A stretch of DNA of 64,000 nt from Hofstenia miamia (taxonomy: Eukaryota; Xenacoelomorpha; Acoela). Below, piece by piece: positions 25,874 to 38,856 of the stretch. Below the pieces are notes generated by a model. It saw only the letters and a list, made by a program, of their open reading frames with translations. It was not told the origin of the DNA and did no database searches. The position numbers and the translations under genes were made by a program. Each line of letters opens with the position of its first letter. Position 1 is the stretch's first letter. The stretch spans positions 1,512,038 to 1,576,037 of the forward strand of contig SCFE01000076.1 of assembly GCA_004352715.1 (NCBI GenBank), in the 5' to 3' direction.

Positions 25874-27795
25874 ATGTTTGCGAGCACTGACAACACAACA
25901 GACCCTGCACTATGCAATTCGCCTTATGTTCAAGGGGTAAGAAATGCCGGCAATATTTTATTATACTTCACACTCGTGTATTCTGTAGTTGGTATATTTA
26001 CTAATGCCTTAAGTTACATTACGATTCGCTCAATGAATGTTTATAATTCTTCTTTTGTGTATATTCAAGGTAATTTTTGCAATTATTTTACTTTTTTATT
26101 GTACTTCATGATAGACCATTTTAATTAATTTTATTCAATGTTTTACTTTGCATAGGCAAATATTCATTTTTCTGCATTTGAATTTTTTAAGCAAATTGCC
26201 TAAGGATGGTAGAAAGAATACGTATCTTGTATAAATTTATTCCTACAATGATCATAGTTAATTTTCTTGTAAAAGAATTGAAGTGATCACTTAATTATAT
26301 TTTGATCATCTTTGTACTAATTAATGTAAATACACTTGCGTAATTCAATGATTACATTTTGAAAGTAGCTAAATATTTTATTAGTCTTATGAAGGGCTTC
26401 TGTTGCTACTGAATCTCGATTATACAAATTTTCTAGTAATTGAAAATATGCAGATGCCATTATTTATTGAACTCCTTCTGACAATGAGTTATTTATTCCA
26501 AATCTGTTACTATTATTATAAATATTTCCAATTACTGCATGACACATATATATATATATATATGTCATATTATTTGAATTTTATGTTTTACAACATCTTT
26601 GTACACTTTTACTATTAATAGTCTTACACATTATATTTCTCATTATTTTGCTATAAACGCCATCCCTTGTACTCTTATCCTTAACCTTAACCTGCCTATC
26701 GTCCATTTTATTGAGCAAACTGTTTATTCACATTTACAATGATTTTTCTCCAAGCATATTAGCAAACTTTAAAACCGTAGGGCATGGACAGGTCTATTGG
26801 GGAACATGCTTTACTGCAATCTTGAAAATTTCTATTAAAGCGATTGATGGTTTCAGATTGAGCATAGCGTTAACAGTTTTTGAAATATAAGCGTTTAAAA
26901 AAAATTTATCTGATCATGAAAAAATTTTCAAAAATCCCCTGCAGCTGAAGGTTAAGCAAATAAAAAGAAAATATTTTGAAATCTTCCTTAAATCACTTTA
27001 TTACAATTACCCATATTGAGAAACAATATTTTTGTTATTTAGTTACTTTAAAATTATCAAATTTAGATTGCTATTACACATTTGGGGAACATGCTATAAT
27101 GCAATGTTGAAAATATCTATTAAAGCGCTTGGTGGTTTCAGTTGAGCATAGCGTTAATAGTTTTTGAACTATAAACGTTTAAATACTTTTTATAGGATCA
27201 TGAAGAATGTACAAAAATTCCCCACGCTGTTTAAGGTTAATGTGAATGAAGTCTGAGCCTCGGAGAATTTTATCTCACAAAATACAAAACGCAAACATTG
27301 CTAAATTCTTTTATGCTTCAATAAAAGAATTTCAACTGCAATGTATTTATGTGGAAACATCTTGGTTACATTGACAGTTTGCGGTTAGAAATATGATAAT
27401 AACATATAACTGTCCGCATATAAGGAAGTTAGGCGAATGAAACTAGTTTGCTTCATACACTATATGCACTATAAATTAGTTAATTTCCAGGTCATAGAAA
27501 GTCAAGTTTTTCTGATACTTCTAATATTTAACATCCAAATGGCAAAAATTCTCAGGTTGATTTTACAAAATATGGAATTCAAGCAATTCACCATGACCCT
27601 GAGATTCCAGCAATTTTGAAGGGAACTAAATAGTAACTAAATAATTCAATGAAAATGAGTTACAAACTGAAATGGCATTACATTTTAATGGACAGTCACA
27701 AACCGTACAAATCATGGCAATATATTGGTAAATTTGCTTTTAAAATTTTCTGCCAATTTCCATTTAAAGCTGCTCGCATATTTACATTTGCTTTC

Positions 27796-27849
<54 letters not shown>

Positions 27850-29309
27850 CCATATTATCTCAATATATTGTGTGAAACAAACCAAAAATTGGTTTAATAA
27901 TAAGCATAGCTTAAACATAATTCACTAAGAATTTTCTGAATTGGCTTAGCGTCATTTTATAAGAATGATTTTTTTCAAAATTCAAAAGTTTTTTCTGTGT
28001 ACTATATTTAACTGATTCAAAATTCACCACTATTTACCTTTTCAAGTAAATTTAGTCCTTAATGGGTTAACATTATGATTATGTTATAGCATTAGCAATC
28101 TGGGATTCTTTATCAATTCTTATTGATGGTCCATTCAATGTTGGACAAATTTTGACGCAATATTCATTCCCTGGAATAGTTATTCCCAAATTCAGTAAGT
28201 TCTTCCTATATATTAAATGTAAGGTAAAAAACTTAACTTCAATATACATACAGCTTGCATTTTCAGAAATATGCCTTTGTTGTATTGTGGAATTTTTAAG
28301 ACTAGCTGTTATGTATAGATTAAGTGTAGTCTTAGCAGCTTATTAAGGTGTTCATTTATGCCAAAGTACTAAACTTCAGAAAGTCTATTTTACCTGTAGT
28401 CTATTTTCAAAATACTTCTTTACTTCGTTTTTCTATTTGTATATTAATGAGTAATAGCGAAAACTCAATGCATATACATTCAGGATATCGATTTTACACA
28501 ACTTCGGGGATGGAATCCTACATACTAATATCCTTGCATTCATATGATGTTTTATAAATCACTCATTTCTTAACATATTACATATATATTTATCCAAATC
28601 TAGAGCTCTTTTTATATGCTTAGATTAGATAGTTTTGGAGATTTCATTTACAGCATTTAGTTAATTTCAACGATTGGATAACTACCAATGTTGCCAACTG
28701 GATTGTTGTGGCGATTTCCACTGATAGACTTATGGCCGTATATTTTCCGATTGTCTACCGGAGCAGGTTTTCCAAGGGGAAGGCAGCTAATATTGTCGTT
28801 TGGTCAATTATCGTCATTAGTTATCTGACAATGGGTCCAATTCTATTTGTTACTCGCGGTAAATGCGTCCTTTATTCATGTGCTTTAAAACCTGAGTGGA
28901 AGGACAGTGGCGTATCAGAATTCCTAGTAGTATATCAAGGTATCGCACCTATATTATTGGTTGCTCTCAATAATGGTTTAATTGCTGCTAAAATATATTT
29001 AAAAAAGCAGTCGTCTTCATCTTCAAAAGTAAATACTACAAATAGTACTGGAATAGAATTTTTGCTTTTTCTTGTGGCCATTAGCTTCAGATGTTAATTG
29101 GCGTAGCAAATGCGTCCTGGTATCTGCGTTACAGGATGGACAATACTTTTGAAGCTAACTGTTCAATTCTGTACGAAATTACTAAAATATTTACAAGTGT
29201 TCCTCATGTACTTAACAATGGCATCAACTTTTATCTTTATATTCTTTGCGGAAGGGTGTTTAGAGAGAGATTTCTAGTATTGTTTGGCTGTAGAAAATAT
29301 ACAAAATAG
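25874..29309 (+). CDS. Rhodopsin-class G-protein-coupled receptor, peptide-receptor-like, four exons
   Basis: Exons proposed at 25874-26069, 28090-28194, 28661-29028 and 29091-29309. All introns are GT..AG, phases agree, and the coding total is 888 bases (295 residues). Helix 1 holds the conserved Asn (GIFTNALSY). Helix 2 is ALAIWDSLSIL with the LAxxD signature, formed across intron 1. Helix 3 ends STDRLMAVYFP, so DRY is DRL. Helix 4 has VVWSIIVISYL. The second outer loop has Cys pairs. Helix 6 begins KMLIGVA and helix 7 is NGINFYLYILCG, in place of NPxxY. The tail is short. This resembles invertebrate FMRFamide-type peptide receptors, but the ligand cannot be read from sequence. The usual Cys at the top of helix 3 is absent. 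Intron 3 is only 62 bases; reading through it shifts the frame. Confidence 0.8.
26797..27242. repeat. Diverged direct repeat inside receptor intron 1
   Basis: About 160 bases starting TTGGGGAACATGCT at 26798-26955 recur at 27082-27242 with roughly one change in five, both ending AAGGTTAA. No coding content; likely an old intronic repeat. Confidence 0.7.
27806..27845. repeat. (TA)n microsatellite in intron 1
   Basis: Uninterrupted TA tract of about 40 bases between exons 1 and 2 of the receptor gene. Confidence 0.95.
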
Positions 29310-29363
29310 AAGCAAAAATCTACTAATTACTCTCAAAATTATTTATTGAATGCCTAAGTAATT

Positions 29364-29380
29364 AATAAAATTTGAATAAA
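29364..29380 (+). terminator. Tandem polyadenylation signals
   Basis: AATAAA at 29364-29369 and again at 29375-29380, about 55-70 bases after the receptor stop codon, consistent with its 3' end. Confidence 0.6.
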
Positions 29381-31842
29381 TAGTATTTAAGATGTTTCTT
29401 TTTTTGTATCCTGTGTTTATTCACATTTGTTTCAAAAAAAGTTGTTATAGATTACAATTTACCTTTAATTCCAATATGGTAACTCGAACATCAACAGTTT
29501 TTACCTAGTTTGTTGTAATCAAATTTCGAAAATGCTGATGAATACCCTGCGTTTCTATAGATTGAATGAACATGTTAAAAAAAGTTACATCAAAATTACA
29601 ATTTCACTTGATGAATTTCTGTACAGAAAAATACAGCATTCCAAATTATTGAATCACATTTGCAAATTTTATTCGATCAAGCATTATACTTTAAGCTAAA
29701 ATGACTATATTTAATAAACTGTGATATACTGCCATGTACTGTATAATTGACAAACGTTTTTCCAACTGCTTGCTATACATCATCTATTTACCAAAATGAG
29801 ATCTTTTTTGTTAACACATTAACATTAATCAAGTTTAAAGAAGTACGCAAATATTTTGAAATATGTTATCAGGTTTTATTAAAAAATCCTAAAATTCAAT
29901 TTTTAAAAGAACAAAATTGATAACTTTTCTTAGAATCTCTAATGGGTAAGATGATAATCAAGATTTTTAGATAAGTTCAATGTAATTTATGCATATCGTG
30001 TAAGCGGATTTTTTCTTGGATGTATTAGAATTCCAATATTTGAATATAGAACCATTCCAATACTTCTCGTATTTAAGCAAGTCTGCTACCTTTTCAATTT
30101 TAAATGTTTTGTCATTTAGTAATAAAGAGCTACCAAAGAGCGCAAACACTTAAAAATTAACAAGAGCACTGAGAGTTGTAGATAAGAACACTCCAAAAGA
30201 AATAACATTCTTTATTTAGACAAATATAAATAATTAGAGGTTGGTAATTTATCTGAATAGCCTCATAAAATACACACACAAATAAATGCAATAAAATATA
30301 ACTCTATATACATACATTAAGAAATTCATAAATGCGCCATCTTGCGACTTCACTGTTCTATAGCCTATCTTAATAGATGTAAAACCATTTATTTCCAGTT
30401 AATATTGGAAAAATTTTACCGCTTATCATTTGATTGCATAGGCAGTGTAATCTTAGGCTTATCTCTGATAGGTATATAGTCATATCCATTTTCGTTTTTG
30501 GGCGTTTGAAAATATTCTTTTGACTGAAAATTTCTATTTTTACTTAAATTTTGTGCATAACCCTCTAGCAAATATCAACAGTTTATCACTTGATTACGTA
30601 GAATGATTATCACTCAATCAAATAGCACTAGCAGTTCATTAGCAAATATATTCACTCTTCGCGTTTTGCAAAAATTTCTTTGTGGTCCAAATTTTCAGAT
30701 ACATTTAGGATTGATTTCCATTCATATTTGATGCATTAGAACTGGTAAATGCATACTACACTGCATAAAATACTTCCGTGGCAATGTATATTTCATTTTT
30801 ATTGTAATTTTTACAAGTTTTAGCTGAATAATTTTTTATTGCTTCACTAAAAAATACAAAGTGAATACACAACACGTAAAATAAGTTGCAATTAGGCTTA
30901 CTAAAGTTCTCATTATAACCTAGTTTTATAGAGAAATCTAAATTAACCTTAAAAGACGTAAGCAATTTGACTTTATCAGTAATAAAAAACATCGTTAAAA
31001 TGATGATTTACATGACAAAATAACAAAAGTGTCAGCATTCAATAATTGCAACTGATTTATTCCGCCATTGGATGGCTACTAAACATGAATATTACAAATC
31101 AGCCAGGTTAAGGAATAATTTAATATTACAATTTCAAGAACGAAATGCATAATCATTATTATAGAATTTGTATCCTAGCCATGATTCATCCGAGATATAC
31201 ATTTGCTTAAGAAATTTTTTAATGTGCTTCTGAAAAGTTTGTCAATTTCTATATCATTTTGATCTGGAAGTCTGTATATGAATAAAACCAGACATTGAAA
31301 TCATATTATAACGTGGTAATTTTATGATGAGATTTAAACACTCTATCATAGTGCTCAAGATTATTGGTGTCTTGGTAAAAGTATAGATCTAGTAATAAAC
31401 TGCTTAGACTGGAACAATTTTTCTTTGAACCATTTAGTGCTCATCTTAATTGGATATAAAGTTTTCTATAAAAAACATCTTTTCAATGAGTAAATAATAT
31501 ATTTGCATAGTCTAGGTGACTCATTATAAATATATGGAAAATTGAACTGACATATTTCTTATAAGTACCTAATTAATATTACATTAATTTATTGTTGTTA
31601 AGGATCTTTAGTAATTTCAAAAAAACAGGCTAAAAGAGAGCATCGTCAATTTATAAATTTTCCCTCTAAATATGCATATATATATAAAATATAAATAATA
31701 TAAATAATAATATATAAAATATATATTCTATAAATTTCTATAACAAAGCCGCTTGCTGTCCTGCAATATTCATGATTAGAAAATGGAAATAATTGTTAAA
31801 TTCTTTTTCAATTGTATATTTTATGTTGTCATTTATTTTATT
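29381..31842. other. Intergenic DNA, no supported gene
   Basis: Short frames (29967-30149 and 30756-30992, both minus) have no motif. A TA/TAA-rich stretch lies at about 31676-31740, directly after TCCCTCTAAAT, a motif shared with Penelope-like ends elsewhere in the window. Confidence 0.45.
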
Positions 31843-32139
31843 TTATTTTGTTAGTATCAATTCTGCATCTTCATTATTTACTATAGCAAATATATCGTCC
31901 ATGTATCTTTCATAAAGATGAAATCTGATGCTATTTGATGCATATTGTTTCTCAATAATGTTTAAGTAGATGTTGGCTAGAGTTGGGCTTAAGAAATTAC
32001 CCATAGCTAAAACATCTTTCTGCAAGTAAAATTCTCCCTTAAATTCCATTAATGAATTTTTCATTGCAAGCAAAAGTTTATACACCAATGTTTCTCTAGA
32101 AAAAGCAATAGACATAGTAGTAGAAATTTTGAAAATCAA
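31843..32139 (-). pseudogene. Penelope-like element reverse transcriptase fragment
   Basis: A 98-codon open piece of a PLE reverse transcriptase. It holds LAMGNFLSPTLANIYLN, corresponding to the family's AMGSPLSPxLANI block (motif B), then YERYMDDIFAIVNN, the YxDD catalytic box (RYxDD is characteristic of Penelope elements rather than LINEs). Nothing recognisable is attached upstream or downstream, so this is an isolated fragment, separate from the larger PLE at 32.9-34.9 kb. Confidence 0.85.
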
Positions 32140-32864
32140 GACATATGATTTACAATTTAAATTTCAAAACAACAACGATGCTATTAATGCTTGCATTATA
32201 TATATATAATGTATAAATAAAAATAATAGGGTTTTAAATTTTCAGCAAAGTGCAAAGTTTCTTGTTTTGTAAATGTTTCATTCAATTAGATTATTTTGTA
32301 TAAATTCAGGATGTTGTAATTAAGTGTTAATTCTCAATATGTAATGGGATACCATGTGTTAAGACACATATTACTAAATATAGGACTAATTAATTACTTA
32401 TTTTAAGAGAGAGCTAAGAAATTTTTTTCCCGTATTAGTTGTATCATCTATAAACTGATAAAAAAGTTGAAACTTTGTGATTTTCATACAACTTAGTTAC
32501 GCTGTCAAAGTTAACATATTATATTTGACAAATATAATAGTAAGCCTTTAAAATTTAATGATGCAAATATTTTGAAAAACTTAAGTGATTTTTTTTCATT
32601 CTGCAAAGAACTTGTTTGGTAAAGATACAGATGGAGACAAAATTACGAATTTCACGAATTGATTGTAATTAAAACCCTAAACCAGAATCTGAATCAGGTT
32701 TTGCAACACCCATGTTTGATAAATTTGACATCACTATAATTTAATTAGTTGGAAAAATAAAACCATTATTTAACTGTGTGATTTGCTACCAGTAGTATGC
32801 TTAATTGCTTCCATTCATTATATAATTTATGTGTTATTTTCTGAGATAACAACATAATTTTAAC
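32140..32864. other. Gap between two Penelope remnants, no gene seen
   Basis: AT-rich with stops in all frames. Part may be untranslated Penelope sequence, but I found no motif to show it. Confidence 0.35.
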
Positions 32865-32940
32865 AAAAACATTCAAATATATTTCTACTTACAAAGAAAT
32901 CGTCAGTTTTACAAATAATTCCCCCTAAATTTATTTGATT
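32865..32940 (-). ncRNA. Hammerhead-ribozyme-like core at the 3' end of the Penelope element
   Basis: On the minus strand CTGACGA (32900-32906) matches the conserved CUGANGA box. It is followed by a short arm with CTT/AAG pairing around a TGT loop, then GAAA (32882-32885). AATTAT upstream and a degenerate partner downstream could form an outer stem. Penelope-like elements are known to carry hammerhead motifs in their terminal repeats, and the same block recurs twice at 61.5-61.8 kb. The cleavage position and third stem were not resolved by eye. Confidence 0.55.
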
Positions 32941-32944
32941 TTAT

Positions 32945-34857
32945 AATAATATTTTATTTTGCTAAATCTTAATTATTGGAAACAATAGTTTATGTATATA
33001 ATCTTCTTTCATATTTAGACTTTGTTGAAATGATCTAATTAGAATGCTTTCAGTGATTTTAACATATTTAGCATCAGTATTTTTTAAAATGTTTACATCA
33101 TAACTTAGTTCACAATTTTAGGCGTTTTGAAATGGTTGAATTAGTTTCATGTTCTTCTGCTTAGTTGCCAACTGCAATATCTGATATAACTCCAACTGTA
33201 GGTGCATTGAATCTTATAAATTACATTAGATTTATCAGACATGCTAGTTGTTGATCCAAGGCCAAGCTTTGCATTAAGTTTATCTATCTTGTAAACAAAT
33301 CTTACTTATTCTTTAATTAGTTCTATCTTTCTCATGTGATGTATTAGATTTGTTGGATGCATTTCTCAATAGTGGATTTTAAATACATGTTCAAAGTTAT
33401 ATGAATACTTTATTTCTTTGTTATCATGCCTATTTCAGTAAATGATTCTTTGATATATTTATCAATAACATTGTTTGAATATTCATTTTTTCTTGATTTA
33501 TTCTGTCATAAGAGCTTGCAATATCCAATATTGTTTGTATTGATATTTTGAATGATCTTGGACAATTTGAATTAAAATTAAGGGATAGACTGGTATCTGA
33601 ATGTTTTTTGTATATTCCCTTCTTATTTTAACATTTAAGAAACTAAAATGGCTATTTTCCTTTTTTCCCATTGTGAATTTGATGTTTTGATCAAATATAT
33701 TGAACTTAGTTAACATTTAATCTGTGTTTTCTTCATTGCCAACTAAATCAAATATGTCATCTATATATCTTTGATAGAAATTGAACTCTATATGGTTTTC
33801 AACATATTGTTCTTTAATTGAAGAAAGATAAATTTTAGCAAATTGGGCTCAATAATTTCCCATTGCTAATCCATCTTACTATGGTGGCTGTCATGGAGCT
33901 ATTACACCATATATTAAGAAGGAACCATCTTATGTATAAATTTGATGAGTTTAGATTTCAGCATTTCTGTGTAGTTATTTTGCTCAATATTTACTTTTTA
34001 ATTAAATTATTAGTCTTCTAGCCACAGTAGTAAGTGATTAGATTTCAATTTATTAAAAAGTAATTAATTAATGCAATCTATTTTACAATATTTATTATAG
34101 TAAATTCATGTGAATTTGAAATAGTGGAACAAGTGCTTCCACTAAATTCTGTAAGGATGGGACATAGTTTTGAAATATAAATAAGAAAAAGTGGAAGCAA
34201 TGCTTAAACAAAATTCTGTACAAATGGGACATAGCTTTGAAATTTAAATGAGAAACACCAATTTAAACAGAAGCTAAGACAATCTTTACTGAATTCAGTA
34301 TTGTTGTGATATACAATTCCAATTTGTAATGAAGAATCATTGGGGAAGTGTTGATCTTAAAAATTCTTTTTTACGGAAGCTAATTGGTAAAATTTTATAA
34401 GGAACCTAATCAATTTTGTAGAAATCTGAATGTCTTTCAATTTTAGCAGTCTTGCTACTGCAATGGAGCTCTTGCAAAGAATTTTTAATTTATCAAGCAC
34501 ACGTCCTTTCAGTGCAGTGAAATACAAACCTTTATGATTTGTTGAAATTTCACATTTTCTAGAAGCTTATAACCTTCAATGCATTTGTCTCTTGATTTTG
34601 TGTCTATATTGATGTCAGTAAATGATAAATTAAGATAATTTTGCCCAAATATAGTTGTTTGGTATCTATTGATGACTTCCAATCTTTGGTCTGTAATTCT
34701 TTCTTGTTTCATGTCATCAATATTTATAGAAAAAGCATTCAAATTGTGCTTTAAACCATAACTCCTAACTAGCTCCAAATAGGCATTCCTTTTTGATTGT
34801 TTAATGTGAGGGGAGATTCTTTCTGTTAACTGATAAAAATCCTGATACTGTGCCATA
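32945..34857 (-). pseudogene. Penelope-like element, RT plus GIY-YIG, decayed
   Basis: Reading leftward from 34857: an N-terminal 115-codon piece (34509-34856), a degraded stretch, then the RT with GLAMGN and FYQRYIDDIFDLVGNEE (about 33720-33880), and KFTMGKKENSHFSFLNVKI (about 33640), which matches the FLDxxI block. A GIY-YIG endonuclease domain follows: NVIYKIQCTYS and YIRYCSWQLSRR (about 33150-33230). The RT-then-GIY-YIG order defines the endonuclease-bearing Penelope group. Many stops and frameshifts interrupt it. A 67-base tandem duplication (34126-34260) sits in the coding part. Its 3' side meets the hammerhead-like core. Confidence 0.85.
34126..34260. repeat. 67-bp imperfect tandem duplication within the Penelope remnant
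   Basis: Two diverged units (34126-34192, 34193-34260) share GGGACATAG and the flanking TTGAAAT. They differ at roughly one base in six. Confidence 0.7.
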
Positions 34858-36143
34858 ATTCTGAATCAATTGGAAAGCAGTAATGCCCAAATAATATATT
34901 TGAAACAACATAGTTTGTAATTTATATACTTCTATTTATTATATGTTTCTAATTATATTATTAATATTAATTTTTTAAGGAATAATTAAAAATTTTACAA
35001 GTGTTGAAACATAATAAATTAATTTTGTATTCACTCAGTAACTAAGCAATAAGTGATGTTAAAGTAACAGGTTGTAATTATTTGAAGTATTGTGGAAATT
35101 TGTATTTGAATAAGCCCTCTATGCATAATGTTGGTAATTATTGAAATATGTTCATATTGTAGAGTCATGCAGGGCCTCTTTTTGATTTTTATCAATTATC
35201 AATTGTATTAATGCTAAATGCTGCCTTAAATTAGCATTGTTACATCACTATGACGTTTTGATTTTTTGCTATCAGTTTTCTAGTGCAGTAATTCGAATTT
35301 ATAATTATCTGTCCCCTTGTTTTAGATAAACATGTAATTGCTCTATAATTTTGCAATTGAACTTGAATGCTAATTTTGTAAATCCTGAACAGGTAATAAT
35401 TCTCAAATTTTTATAAATATGTGAGAGACCTGTAGCAATTGCACAATAAAATTAGTCTCACTTCAATTGTGTTTGATCTTTTTGAATTATTTATTATGCT
35501 AACCCTTTTAGATTCTTCAATGGTTTGTTTTGTAATAATTATTGCTTAAGTTCCTGCAACAATTTGGGAGATACTCTGCTGTGTTTAGGGTGACAAAATG
35601 CTCTCTTCCAGTTGGCAGCCCAAATCATGGATTTATTTGTGGATACCACTTCAGTGTGATGCCATGCAAATTGGTTGCTGTTGGAGGATAATTCTTTGTG
35701 GGATATTTTCTGTTTCTTTGTTGAACTGGCGAACCATGAATGTTCTGTTTTTTTTTAGAATGTTGGTTGCTCTACAATGGTAGCATTTGTAACCTTCTGC
35801 TTATCAATTGAGTTTCCTAGTACTGCTGGAGTAGTCAGAGCTCCCCTGCAATTCTACAATATGGCAACAATGATGTTTTAGTAATATCCCTAATGAAACA
35901 AAAATTCAATGGAAACAGTGCTTCCACTTTTATTTTTTAAGTAAATGTCCTACAAATTTATTGCAAATATTGGAGAAAATTCACAACATTAAATCAAATT
36001 CAAAGTCTTGGGTCTGGAATGGTTTAGGTACAGGTCTCATTAAAAAATGAACAAAGCTTAAAATGGTTTACAAAAAAATTTCTGATGTTAATTACCATTT
36101 GATTTGAAATGGATCCTAAATGTTAACTAATTAAATGAGATGA
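34858..36143. other. Gap before the Polinton-type block, no gene seen
   Basis: A 61-codon frame at 35598-35783 has no domain. If the large element has a terminal repeat on its left side it should be in this stretch, but I could not identify one. CpG is already scarce here. Confidence 0.4.
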
Positions 36144-38856
36144 ATGATGGCAAAATATTTTAAACAGCATATACCAAAAATTGAAGATAGAAAACTTTCA
36201 AGAAAATATAGAGACATATTTCCATTTAGAAAAAGATCTGATAAAATATATAGAAAGGATGTACTAAAATGTATAGAAAGATTTTCAAAAAGAATATAGC
36301 AAAGAATATAATTGAATATCCAAAAAAATCTGTATCTCTACTGCAATATAGAATAGATGAAAACAAAAGGTATAGCCAAAATATAGAACAGAAAAGTTTT
36401 ATGAATTTATTTGAAAAGCATGTTTTAAACAATTACAAAGGAAAACATGCTTCTATTGTATTTGATCTTGATTTAATTGATAATAAAACAAAACAAAAGA
36501 GGAATTTTATCTTTGGTCCAATAAATGTTATATTACCTCAAAATTTAAATAATGAAGACATGTACAAATTTGAAATGCATACAATTTTGAAAACTACAGA
36601 TGAAAAGTTATCTTCATATGAAACAATTAACAAACTTGGTTTTAAAATAATTACTTTCACAAGAAAAAATATTTATGATCATAAAATGGGATTCACTCAT
36701 TAATGTCAATCTTTAATAGTTCAGACGTGAAAAATAATGAAAATAATGAATGTGTTTTAGATTATATTTGAGAACAAGTTAAAAAAAATGGGGATTTAAG
36801 AGATACACAAAAGATATTTTAAGAATTGAAATCTATAAATTTTTATTATATGGTCCAATGATTTCTTCAAATGAATTAGTAAACTGGCTTAAGGCTTTTC
36901 ATAAAAATTTTAGCATTCATGCTTTTTACCCAATGTATAGAAAGTTTATTTCATATACAAATAATTCCTCTGATATAACATTAGTGTATATTGTGAAAGA
37001 TAATCATTTATTTCCAATTTTAGACAAGGATTTAAAATTGACTGCATCAAAAGCTAATCAAGGGGATACTGATAACCTTTTAAAATATATGAAAGTCTTA
37101 AAATGGTCAAGTAGGCATGAGAAAATTATGAAATTTGTTATTGTGTTACCTGAAAGTGTTAGTATTGTGGAGGCTTTGCAGTTTTATACAGAAAATTTCT
37201 GTTACTACATAGATTATATCCCTTTGAACAACAGAGGTAGTCTAGATGGATTTTTAGACCACAATTCAAATATGGTAGTTTTAAATGAATCATATGATTA
37301 GTGAGGACTGATATGTAATAAATTATTTGAAATTTACAAAACCTATAATTTCATTTGGTCAAATCAATCTTATACAGGCTTTGCTAATAATTATTTGAAC
37401 AACAAGATGGGTACATTCCAGAATGACAATATTATGATGTAACAAAACAAATATTAGATGATTTTGCCCTAAGGCACTACAATGGTGTTCAAATGAGTCT
37501 TTTTATAATTCAGTTGTTTGTATAGATATATGTAAGTGCTATTCTTCTGGACTTTACAAAAATGAGGATCCAATGCCAGTTTATACTAATCATGATAAAA
37601 TTACTAAATTCTTAAGAAATGACAAATTAAATTTTGCTATATATAAAGGAGAATTATATATTGATGAAATAGATCTATGTCATGCTTTGGATATAGGTAG
37701 TTCTATAAAAATAGAAAGTGGTTTCTATTCATACACCTTAATAAAATATTTAATAAATAAATGGAATATGCCAATTTCTAACATTAAATGAAAAAACTTT
37801 TCAGTATTTTACAAAATGCATTTTTGATACTTTTCCAAAAAAGAAGCTAAAACTTTAGCTATTAGTTTTATTGGAGAATTATGTAGAAAGTACAATAAGA
37901 CTAACTATGGTTTCACATGTGCTGAATATGAAACTGCAATGAATTGTTACACTGAAGCAATGATTTCAAAAAAAAAATATAATTATTCACAAATTAGATA
38001 ATATATACACAATAAAAGAGCAAACATGTGAACAAATATTTCAGGACAACACATCTATAAATTGTTTTGTTATATCTAATTCAATTTTACAATGTTTGAA
38101 ATAGATAGATGAGGCTTGTACAATAGATTCAAAACTATATGCAATAAATACAGATGGAAAATATATTACAAATCCTAAACAAAATATATGAATACAAGAA
38201 AGATATTACATTTAATTCCTCATAAATTGGCAAACCACTTATATATAAAGATGACAACATATTTTGAAAAGCATTATAGAGAAAAGTAGAATCATATATT
38301 TGTGAATATGGGAATGGAACAATTTGTGTAGGACCAGCTGGTCAGGTAAGACTACAAAGTTATGTGAACTTGTTATAAACAGTAAAAATCCAATTGTTTT
38401 AACTTATACAAATATAGCCATTGAAAATATTAGAAGAAGATTAACTAGTGTTAATAAAATTTGATATAAATTTGATAGTTATTTTTCTGAATATGGCTAT
38501 AACAAATTAGACAATTTAAAAAACAAAGAACTATTTATAGCTGAATTCTCTGTGGTGCCAAATAAATGGATATCCAAAATTTATCTAGGCTTTCTTCAAT
38601 ATGGATATACTGTTAACATGTTTTGTGATCCATATCAATTTTCACATGTAGAAAGCCATTCTTCAATTAAGTATAATTACTTGATATTACAGATATTTAA
38701 TACTATGGAATTCAAAATAGAAGAAATAAACAATGAATACATTAAATTAAATGACTTAAAATTTACTATTGATGATTTCAGAAAGAATTTTATACCCTCA
38801 TTTTGTCTAACAGTATATAAATTTCAAGGTTGTGACATCAATGAACCTTATGATAT

